A DNA stretch of 64,000 nucleotides from Trichomonas vaginalis G3 (Eukaryota; Parabasalia; Trichomonadida; Trichomonadidae), in assembly GCF_026262505.1 (NCBI RefSeq), contig NC_067208.1, positions 4,535,962-4,599,961 on the forward strand, written 5' to 3'. Below, one piece after another: positions 39,286 through 47,234 of this stretch (its first letter is position 1; every line of letters starts with the position of its first letter). A program made the position numbers and the translations under genes. Below the pieces are notes generated by a model. It searched no databases and was not told the DNA's origin. It worked only from the letters and a program-made list of their open reading frames with translations.

Positions 39286-40088
39286 TTACTTACTAATAAA
39301 ATTTCTTTATTGTGACACTTTCTCCGGTTTATAGGACCTCTCTCATACTCTATCTTGTCATATCTAAACTCATAGTCATGTATGTCTTCTAACCAGCTCA
39401 TAACGGTTTCCAAACCACTTTTATCGGATGTAAAGTAAAAGCATGGATGGTTATGTATAACGTCTAAAGTTTCTAAAGAGTCTCTCAAAGTCCAGTCTAC
39501 TTGGTATTGAAAATCCCATGTGTTATAGAACGGCGGGTCCACTATAAAGAAAACATTTTCCTTGTCTTTATATTTTTCATACAACTCTGTCCAATGACAT
39601 CTCACAAACTCTATACCATCAATATATTTTTCTATGTTCTCTTTGAAAACATTTGTATAGTTAAGATATAAAACTTTTGACATAAGTGTTTCAATGTCAT
39701 GAACTCTTATAGAACCACTATATAATAGTCTAGCAGATATACTATCCCAGTCTATATATTCTGCTTTTTTCAAAACCTCTCTCACAATATCTTTCTTATC
39801 TAATGGTATACGTTCCATCTTACCTATAGATATCTTTTCTTTTAACTCTTTCAATATTTTGTTAGTGTCTGGAATATGTTTGAGACGGTTCATATAGTTG
39901 TCGAAGTCATTGCATATAATCTTTGAGTCTGGGAATATTGTATGACATAAATGGGATATATAGAAACTTCCACCGAACAAATCTACAAATGTTAGACCAT
40001 TCGGTAGTTTCTTAAGTTCTCTCAATATAATATCTTTACATTTACTCTTATTTCCAAAGAACGGTAACGGCGGTTTTGTAAAATTCAT
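39270..40088 (-). CDS. DNA adenine N6-methyltransferase (Dam-like, D12 class)
   Basis: 272 residues, ATG 40088, normal length for the class. The N-terminal PPLPFFGNKSKCKDIILREL matches the K..G.K..L opening; FVDLFGGSFYISH is the S-adenosylmethionine motif (DxFxGxG-like), and FFIVDPPFYNT contains the catalytic DPPF/Y motif. The enzyme methylates adenine in DNA, typically in a short palindrome. In viruses and phages it protects or marks the genome. The frame is whole and it is the gene nearest the right end. A TTTTTATTATTATATATAA box lies before the ATG. Confidence 0.9.
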   Translation of the reverse strand: MNFTKPPLPFFGNKSKCKDIILRELKKLPNGLTFVDLFGGSFYISHLCHTIFPDSKIICNDFDNYMNRLKHIPDTNKILKELKEKISIGKMERIPLDKKDIVREVLKKAEYIDWDSISARLLYSGSIRVHDIETLMSKVLYLNYTNVFKENIEKYIDGIEFVRCHWTELYEKYKDKENVFFIVDPPFYNTWDFQYQVDWTLRDSLETLDVIHNHPCFYFTSDKSGLETVMSWLEDIHDYEFRYDKIEYERGPINRRKCHNKEILLVSKCGLK

Positions 40089-40185
40089 TTATATATAATA
40101 ATAAAAATGTTTTTACCCGAAAAGTGACAGAAAACTGACAAAGCATGAAAAAATATATAATTTGTGAAAAGCGACACATTATATA

Positions 40186-40317
40186 ATGTTTTCGACCCAG
40201 AAGAAGGCTTCTTCCCAGAAGCAATGGAGGAAGAAGAAGAGTCCTCCGAATTCACACCAGAAGACTAACAATTTTCCGAATAAAAACTTCATTTATACTA
40301 AACATCTTCGGGGCTAG
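40186..40317 (+). other. short frames before the right inverted end, uncertain
   Basis: A 43-codon basic frame runs into the inverted end. Another frame over the same bases reads as an acidic tail (PEAMEEEEESSEFTPED). Neither is supported as a gene; one may be the remnant of a lost one. Confidence 0.2.
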
Positions 40318-40358
40318 AGGGCGCAACGCGCCTGGAAGCCCCACTACCTTTTTTTTTT
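40311..40358. repeat. right inverted end of the Maverick
   Basis: The inverse complement reads A(10) GGTAGTGGGGCTTCC and continues AGGCGCGTTGCGCCCTCTAG. It pairs with 21427-21470 with a few mismatches and with 21523-21553 almost perfectly. Confidence 0.85.
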
Positions 40359-40910
40359 GATATGTCTTGTTTGGCCGTGCAGTGGTCCCTTACGCCAATT
40401 ATTTTAGATTTTTCTCAACTTGTAGCCAATATCTGAGCATACTTATATGACATAATATAACAGGTAGTATGTGAGTACTATTACTATATACTAAAAATTA
40501 AATTTTGAACACTCAATAGCGAAATCGTGAGATTACACATCAAGAAAAAACATTCATATTTTTAGATATTTTGCAGATAGATATACTATATAACACATTT
40601 ATATGATACTTCAACTGTTTTTTATCCATAATATATACTATTAGTCTCTCTGGAATGATGAAAATATGAAATTTTTACCATGAATTTTAGTTGCAGTATG
40701 ATATACAGATAGGATTTATTTAATAATAGTGTAGATAGTTATAGTACAATATGAGAATAATATGTGATATACTTATATATACTTGTTGTTGTTCTTTTGT
40801 AAAGAATTCCGTATTTTAAATTTTTTTTACTATGAGATTTTTGGGATCAGGAGAAGTACACCATTTTCTTGATAATGGTATGGATATGTAGAAGACTATG
40901 TATTGATGTG

Positions 40911-41094
40911 ATTGCGAGAAATGACATTTTCCCTAGACGATACGCACTATAGATTACTCTTCATTTCCAGGAAGAATGTGATTTTGAGAGATTCGGTCAA
41001 TTCTGATACACCACACTGTCAGTGTACCAGAAATGACTGTATTTCGATCATAAGATCGGCCAAGAAAGTCTTGTCGGTCTTATTCTCGCAATCA
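40911..41094. repeat. 184-bp MITE-like segment, 11-bp inverted ends
   Basis: Starts GATTGCGAGAA and ends TTCTCGCAATC. No target duplication is clear. Bases 40917-40944 are the exact reverse complement of 20359-20386. Confidence 0.45.
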
Positions 41095-41819
41095 AAATTA
41101 CAGATTTGCCTCTATATTATATATTTAATTTAATTTCACTCACAACTGAGCCTGTAATATCATATTTACTGCGATTGTAGAAATGCTATTAGATAGATAT
41201 TTGAATTAGATACTGAAATTTCAAATTTCAAATTTTTCTCATTAATTTAGAAGCAATTTGATTAAGAAACACCATACTATGAAATTGTAGTTCAAATGAG
41301 ATGCTGAAATTGAACAAAATTTAACGAATTAAAATTTAATAATTTAAAAAGCTCAATATTTTATATAACACTAAATAATTATTACTCTTTATATATTTTC
41401 TGTTTTAAAAGCATAAAATATTAATATATTTTTCTGATAATTTAGATTTTCAAAAAAAGTTTTCCGCTCGGCAAATGAACCTCAAAACAAGTTTTCCTAG
41501 GATGTTTCCAATCATTGGACTATGCTTGAAGTGGAGCAAAAATTCGATTTTATAGTATTTAATTGCCTATCAGCCCAAGGGCTGTTTGCTATCTTCACTC
41601 TCTACTGATAATAACGCAAAAATAACATAAATGATTAAATTTGTTATTAGTTTTCTAAAACAAAATATTGAAAAAAATGAGACAAAAAAAAAACGCTCTC
41701 TTTAAGATAATATGGCGACTTTGAGATTCATCTTTCATATATGTATATCTTTAGATGAATGATTACTATCGTATTGTATATGGTAGCAATGAAAGACATC
41801 TATCATGTAAGCCTACAAG

Positions 41820-41957
41820 AAGCTCTGAAGTTGATGAAAATTGAGAGGAGATAGGTGGTCGGTCGGAACCCTTAAAATTTGAATAACTATATTATACTCA
41901 ATATTGGTATGTTGATAATGAGCTTAATTCGCTAAATTTTCATCAACTTCAGAGCTT
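41820..41957. repeat. perfect 23-bp inverted repeat, 92-base spacer
   Basis: The left arm starts AAGCTCTGAAGTTGATG and the right arm is its exact inverse, ending CATCAACTTCAGAGCTT. It could be a small fold-back element or a hairpin in a transcript. Confidence 0.7.
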
Positions 41958-42377
41958 ACATTCATACTTGAATTATGATAATTATGTTTTATATTCATAG
42001 TAGATTACCATCACTGACTATTTAATTTTTAGGAAATCCGAAATTTTTTTGCTTCCAAAAAAAGATTAAATTTATGATATATCGAAAGAGAATCAGAAAT
42101 AGTACATATATTATAAGTATGAGACAAAAAACGGAAGCCCCATTCAAATCTCACGTTTCTGCCATTAGCAACCCCTAAAATTTTTAGCTAATTTTGGGGA
42201 ACATTATCAAATTTTGAAAATACTCGTATTTTCGATTGATTTCTCCTCATGAGTTTGCTTAGATTACATCTATGCATGTATGGACAAATTATATATATAT
42301 CAAATCTTATCGGATTTAGTTTGAGGTTGTTAAATTTTTTTATCATAAAAATCTCGTCAATTTTTTTTAAAGAATCA

Positions 42378-43796
42378 ATGTTTGCATATCTTCTCTTCTT
42401 TAGATCTACATTAGTAGCTAGGACTTCATACAATACTATTGTCCCATATAAATGGGGCTTCCAAAAGGGTGGAAACTTAACTGCCCATTTTACAGAAGTT
42501 GAAGCAAGATCTATTGTTTTATCCCTTTGCGACCCTTCCGAATATAAATCTCTCCAATCAGGCTATTATATATCATGCGAATCGTTCGCTACACTATGCC
42601 AAGTTAGTCAACTCGAATCAGTACAAAATAAAGAGGTCAAATTTAACCTAACTGTTCCAAAAAGAAGTACATATTATACTGTCATTGGCTCATGCAATTC
42701 ATTAACATCTGAGTATCGAGCAGAACTTGTCTATTCAAATCCAAATACGAAATTATCAACCGAATTAATTCCATGCCTTTACACAAAACCAATCATGGTC
42801 GGACTCTTTGGCATAGTCATCATCTTCTGGTACATTAATTGGTTCATGAATTTCAGTGGATCTTCAATTTTACATAAATTCTATACAGTTGCTTTTACTT
42901 TAGCTCTTGTTAACATTATCATTGATACTCTTTATTATTACCACTATAGCAAGAGCGATATTAATAACGGAATTACACAAACCTCAGTTGTTTTCTCCTT
43001 CTTATTCTTGACCTTAGTTGTAATCTGTTATGCATTTGTTGCTAAAGGATATGGCGTACTTCACGACAATTATTCTTATCTCGACGTTTTCAAAGTTGCG
43101 ATTTTATCTGCAGTTATGATTGGCGCAGTTTACGCTTACAGATACGCAGGACCATTCTGGCTTGCTCTCTTTTTATTTGTTATTTTCGGCATCTCTCTTT
43201 ACTTTTTCATAAAAATGATTCTCACCGGAACGAACAACTCATTACTTCACGTGTTCGCCCACATGTACGTCATCGCTGAGCGCGGCATTAACCCATTCAC
43301 AACCCCGCTCAAGAGAAAACTCAGAATTTACAAGACAGTTAATTATATCATTATGGTTTACCTTTGTTTGTCAGTATTCCTCAGTTTGTTCTTCCGTATT
43401 ATTGGTATTCCAGAGTGGATTTTCCAGTTACTGAATGACATCTTAAATCTTGCACTTGTTTGTGGAGCTGTGTACTTGTTCAAGCTCGAAAAGTCACATT
43501 CCGGATACCAGGCAATCACAGAGACCCTCGAAGCTCAAGAATTTACAAGAGAAGACATCCGTAATCTTGATTTCGACGCTGCATTCGCAAGAGCTACAGA
43601 GGAATGGGATGGACAAACCCTGTTACCTCCAATGCCAAGAATTGTTGAGACTCCAACAATTCGCCAACAAGATAATGAAGAAGTTGACGTTCAACCTCGA
43701 ACAGAAGAGCCATACGACATCGAAGTCCAAGCTCCTGATGTAACTCCTTCTATTAATCCTTATCTCGATGATGTAGATCCAGCTGCAAGACCATAA
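42378..43796 (+). CDS. seven-transmembrane GOST/Lu7TM-like protein
   Basis: About 472 residues from ATG 42378 (MFAYLLFFRSTLVARTS, a signal peptide); the upstream frame to 42249 looks like spacer. The first ~150 residues form a Cys-containing lumenal domain. Seven hydrophobic helices follow from about residue 152, starting LFGIVIIFWYINWFM and including LVVICYAFVAKGYGVLHDNY, which resembles the Lu7TM/GPR107-TMEM87 (GOST) pattern W..N...L...K..Y.V and KGYG. The tail is acidic and Pro-rich. GOST proteins act in Golgi and endosomal trafficking. The number of helices and the topology support the family; the exact member is unclear. Confidence 0.6.
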   Translation: MFAYLLFFRSTLVARTSYNTIVPYKWGFQKGGNLTAHFTEVEARSIVLSLCDPSEYKSLQSGYYISCESFATLCQVSQLESVQNKEVKFNLTVPKRSTYYTVIGSCNSLTSEYRAELVYSNPNTKLSTELIPCLYTKPIMVGLFGIVIIFWYINWFMNFSGSSILHKFYTVAFTLALVNIIIDTLYYYHYSKSDINNGITQTSVVFSFLFLTLVVICYAFVAKGYGVLHDNYSYLDVFKVAILSAVMIGAVYAYRYAGPFWLALFLFVIFGISLYFFIKMILTGTNNSLLHVFAHMYVIAERGINPFTTPLKRKLRIYKTVNYIIMVYLCLSVFLSLFFRIIGIPEWIFQLLNDILNLALVCGAVYLFKLEKSHSGYQAITETLEAQEFTREDIRNLDFDAAFARATEEWDGQTLLPPMPRIVETPTIRQQDNEEVDVQPRTEEPYDIEVQAPDVTPSINPYLDDVDPAARP

Positions 43797-44265
43797 TTTT
43801 TTTTATATATTATTTTATTTTATTTTTTTGAATGTAAATATTCAAGTTTTCTAAATTTAAGATTTTATTTTCTATTTCTTCATTTTATAATCACTAAATT
43901 AGAAATAATTAAACTCAATTTCCCGAATGAAGTATCCAGTTCAAATTTTAATAAAATATCCGGTAATATCGAGTGGAAGAAACGATAAAGAGACTTGATT
44001 TTAAATACCAAGCTGCTTCTAAGCAATATTTCTGATTGATAGTATGATTTGTGAATAATTATATGTTAAATACCTCATACACACGCATAATAGTATGTCT
44101 TTGGAGTAATGATAAGTCAAGAAGTAATTTTATAATTTGAAAAATTTAAAGTTAACTTTAAAGGTGCCTTGGACCTTGAATTCGAAAATAGGCTGCTAAT
44201 TTTTTTGCATGAAACATATAAGAAATATTCAATGATACATAACATTTCATTCTCTATTTTGAGAG

Positions 44266-44301
44266 TTTTACATGGCATTTGCCAGCAAATGCCATGTAAA
44301 A
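44266..44301. repeat. perfect 17-bp hairpin
   Basis: TTTTACATGGCATTTGC, two-base spacer CA, then the exact inverse. Outer TTGAGA/TCTCAA can extend it. It lies about 130 bases upstream of the 44432 gene and may be cruciform-forming or a relic of a small inverted element. Confidence 0.75.
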
Positions 44302-44340
44302 TCTTCTCAATTATTTTGCAAAACATTTGACATTTCATGA

Positions 44341-44361
44341 ATCAGATTTTCGAAATCTGAT
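44341..44361. repeat. second hairpin, 10-bp stem
   Basis: ATCAGATTTTCGAAATCTGAT is a near-perfect palindrome 40 bases right of the previous hairpin, close to the promoter of the next gene. Confidence 0.65.
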
Positions 44362-44408
44362 ATCATATTAATATCGGAAGCTAGAGAGGAAAATGATTTA
44401 AATTTAGA

Positions 44409-44417
44409 TCATTATTT
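44409..44417 (+). promoter_or_regulatory. initiator-like site TCATTATTT
   Basis: Begins 23 bases before ATG 44432; matches the trichomonad initiator pattern. Confidence 0.55.
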
Positions 44418-44431
44418 ATTTTTTTGTTGTT

Positions 44432-46768
44432 ATGGATGATGGTATCAACAACAATGTTGGTGTTGAAAAAATTCCATCACCCATAAACTATTCATCTAAA
44501 GATGAATATTACCAAGCACTTAAAATATGGTTTCGGAGAACAAAACAAAATATTCATTTCGAAAATATCGTAACTACAATGTCTGCATTCTATTGTAGGC
44601 CTAAAATAGATACTTCATATAAAATAGAACCAAAAGTTCCAATCAAATCCCCTCAAATTCTTCAGCTTTTAAATATCATAATTGAAGATTCACCTATTGA
44701 ACAAAATCAACAGTTTAACAATATGACCCGTCCACGCGATCCTTTTATTTCCGAGTTTTTACCAACTAATTCTTGGAATTCGTATCAGCTAGATGAATTT
44801 CCTGATCCAAATAATTTTGGCACTTACGAATCATATAAAGAATCTATGATAAAGTGGATTTACTATTTTAGTAATAAGATTCCTTCAGAGAAAATTCCAT
44901 ATGAACCAAAATATTTCGCAGACAGTATTGGCCTTCAAAATTTCAAAAAAGAAAGATTCGTGCATAAAGAATTGCAAAAAATCGAGCCTTTAAAAGCACA
45001 ATATGATCGATTTCCCAAAACTCCAGTAAAATTCAAGGATGTTTTGGTTTTACGAGATTTAAAGCGCGGCTACATGAATCAGTACAATCAGATCGAGCTA
45101 CCATTTGCCTCAGCTTTCATTTTAGATTCTGAGATGTATGGAATTGATGATTACAGCGCATTTTACACCCCTCCGCCTATATCGAAGAGCTTAAGAATGT
45201 CGGAATCCATTCAAAAAGTACGTTCAATACCAAGAAAATATCCTTATTTATCTCTTCAGGATTATCATGACCTTTTAATTGCATTTTTTATATTTTATTT
45301 CTCAGACAATGCATCAGGAATGTCATTCATCTTCAATTCACCCTATTCCAACTACGCATTGATAAAAGCCACGAATATGTTCTCATATAACGTTCCTTAC
45401 GTCAATTACTTCCCTCCAATGTCCGAAAAGAGTGTCAAAGATAGCTCAAATGCCCTTATTATAAGCTTTACGAACGCATTATATAATATGCATTATGTAA
45501 TCTGCGCAAAAGAGGTCCTTAGGCAGGCCAAACTATCCGCTGATAGCTATATTATCAAAGATGTCGTCGATTTTGCCAATGACTGCATGTCTTATTTTGA
45601 AAAAGAACATTCTTCAAAATTGGTCGAATGGCTTCTCCAAGATTTCGATTTGAAATATGATTGTGCTACTTCCATTGTCATAATTATTTTACTACAAAGA
45701 AAATTTTTCCCGACTCTTTTCGAAATTTTCGCTCATTACATCATCCATTTCATTAATGTCATATCAGGATATCCCCATTGTGCCGACCGTTTTGTATCTG
45801 CTATCATAAACTCCGTAGAAGTGAAGTTTAGTCTAGTAATTGCGATTATAAAATGCGATATCCCTTCTGGACTCACTTTTGCATACAATCCGCAAGCTCT
45901 TTCGATGATAGAAGTTGCAATTAACTCATGTACCGACAAAAAAGAGCTCGAGAAGATGGATTGTGAGTGGTTTACAACAAGATTCATACAATGCGTGGTC
46001 AATGTTGATTCGGAGTATGGTATTCAGTTTGCCTATATATCACTGGCACTATCCAAACTCATGAAAAGGATGATTGAAAGCAAAATGACGAAACAAAGGA
46101 AAAATGTTTTGAAAGATATCATCTCTTATTTGTCCACAATGTGCGGAGAAGAGATTAGAAACTCTTCAATAAGAGCTATGATGCTGAAAAGTCTTTCAAA
46201 CCTTGCTATGACAAAAGAATTTCAGGATTTCGTATTTTCTCAACGAGGATCTCCAATTGTTGAGCGATATATCTCCGCGTCATTGAACAATGATGAGGTT
46301 GCATATGGAGCTACAATGATTCTGAAGCGTGGTCTACGTGGATTAATGAAAGATGACAGATTTCATGCGAAATTGCGAAATTTCTTTTCACCTTTCATGA
46401 AATTGTTATCATGCACTGGACCAGAAACAACGTCGTTGATGCTCCGTATCCTTGCTTTAGTTATAAACGAGAAATCTCCGAAATTCAAACAAGAACAAAG
46501 AGCACAAGTCGATGTTTTCATGGTTTTGTCGACTTTGCCTCCTGATCTGGCCCTTCTCTTCCAGATATTTGATGAAGGAGGCTTCTGCACAAGGAAGGCA
46601 GCAGCAATTGTTGTTAAAGGTGCTTGTAGCTCGAAAGCAAGAAAGAATCGACACATTTTCGAAGAATCTCTAAAAGCGCATCCTTCCTGTCACCCACTTG
46701 TTGCTAAGATTGGTACAAAGCAGACATCTGCAATCAAGAGAACTGTTTCTTCTGGGTTTAAGAAGTAA
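44432..46768 (+). CDS. large helical-repeat protein, unknown
   Basis: 778 residues, ATG 44432. The N-terminal ~170 residues contain a twice-used short pattern, PSPINYSSKDEYYQALKIWF and FPDPNNFGTYESYKESMIKW. The rest (about residues 270-760) is almost entirely alpha-helical, with ARM/HEAT-like character and few charges in the helices. No signal peptide or membrane segment is evident. It may be a scaffold. I do not recognise the family, though similar proteins are likely to be a trichomonad set. An initiator lies just upstream. Confidence 0.65.
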   Translation: MDDGINNNVGVEKIPSPINYSSKDEYYQALKIWFRRTKQNIHFENIVTTMSAFYCRPKIDTSYKIEPKVPIKSPQILQLLNIIIEDSPIEQNQQFNNMTRPRDPFISEFLPTNSWNSYQLDEFPDPNNFGTYESYKESMIKWIYYFSNKIPSEKIPYEPKYFADSIGLQNFKKERFVHKELQKIEPLKAQYDRFPKTPVKFKDVLVLRDLKRGYMNQYNQIELPFASAFILDSEMYGIDDYSAFYTPPPISKSLRMSESIQKVRSIPRKYPYLSLQDYHDLLIAFFIFYFSDNASGMSFIFNSPYSNYALIKATNMFSYNVPYVNYFPPMSEKSVKDSSNALIISFTNALYNMHYVICAKEVLRQAKLSADSYIIKDVVDFANDCMSYFEKEHSSKLVEWLLQDFDLKYDCATSIVIIILLQRKFFPTLFEIFAHYIIHFINVISGYPHCADRFVSAIINSVEVKFSLVIAIIKCDIPSGLTFAYNPQALSMIEVAINSCTDKKELEKMDCEWFTTRFIQCVVNVDSEYGIQFAYISLALSKLMKRMIESKMTKQRKNVLKDIISYLSTMCGEEIRNSSIRAMMLKSLSNLAMTKEFQDFVFSQRGSPIVERYISASLNNDEVAYGATMILKRGLRGLMKDDRFHAKLRNFFSPFMKLLSCTGPETTSLMLRILALVINEKSPKFKQEQRAQVDVFMVLSTLPPDLALLFQIFDEGGFCTRKAAAIVVKGACSSKARKNRHIFEESLKAHPSCHPLVAKIGTKQTSAIKRTVSSGFKK

Positions 46769-47234
46769 TTTTAATTAACTATTTTATAGATTAATGTAAT
46801 ATTAATAAATAAATTATGTTTGTTATATAAATAAATATTAGTTTTTATTATCCTTCAAAAAACTATTCCTCTCCCGATGGAACTTAAGCCCATTTTCATA
46901 TGTCTCCAACATCTCTTTATATAACTAATCTTTCTTCTAATGTTATTCATTATATTTAAAGCTTGAAAAGCATGCGGATTGCTGATGAAGTTCTTATATA
47001 TTATTAATAATTGTTTCTTTTAATATTTGATTTTTAATTCACTTTAATTTTTCTCTAATAGTTCAAACTAGAAAAGGAGTGTATTTTTATAGTATTTATA
47101 TCGTGTTTCGACAGGTTTATGGTGCCCGCGATGGCTTTGTCACGCCTTCGACACGTATTTCTGGGGACTGTAGTACTTATAGAGGTAATTATCTCTGATA
47201 ACAATTAATTATCTTTTTAATTAAACTAGAAGAG
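46769..47234. other. intergenic, contains a GC-rich island
   Basis: AT-rich spacer between two convergent genes. 47101-47160 stands out at about 52% GC. Confidence 0.5.
47101..47175. other. GC-rich island, possible small RNA gene
   Basis: About 52% GC over 60 bases (TCGTGTTTCGACAGGTTTAT, then GGTGCCCGCGATGG...) in a background near 20%. CGTGT and ACACG at its edges are complementary. I could not fit it to tRNA, U snRNA, SRP or RNase P patterns. Trichomonad non-coding RNA genes do look like GC islands, so a small RNA gene is possible. Confidence 0.3.

Larger units (their letters stand above)
21427..40358. mobile_element. Maverick/Polinton-like element, 18.9 kb, broken
   Basis: The left end starts with a run of A then GGTAGTGGGGCTTCCAGG. 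The right end (40311-40358) is its inverse, ending in a run of T. GATAT flanks both ends (21422-21426 and 40359-40363). The family call rests on a retroviral-type integrase, a capsid-like gene and a helicase-like gene together with large inverted ends. Four large genes are broken, together with about a dozen breaks, while the smaller accessory genes look whole. Preserved ends and direct repeats suggest a fairly young copy. No protein-primed DNA polymerase B, packaging ATPase or adenovirus-type protease was recognised, which is unusual for the family. T. vaginalis is known to carry very many Mavericks. Confidence 0.85.
40364..42377. other. 2 kb intergenic with two inverted repeats
   Basis: No gene is seen. 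It contains a 184-bp segment with 11-bp inverted ends GATTGCGAGAA (40911-41094), which overlaps the 28-base inverted match to 20359, and a perfect 23-bp inverted repeat (41820-41842 with 41935-41957). The rest is AT-rich spacer. Confidence 0.5.
43797..44431. other. intergenic with two perfect hairpins
   Basis: No gene is seen. Hairpins lie at 44266-44301 and 44341-44361, just upstream of the initiator of the next gene. Confidence 0.5.
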
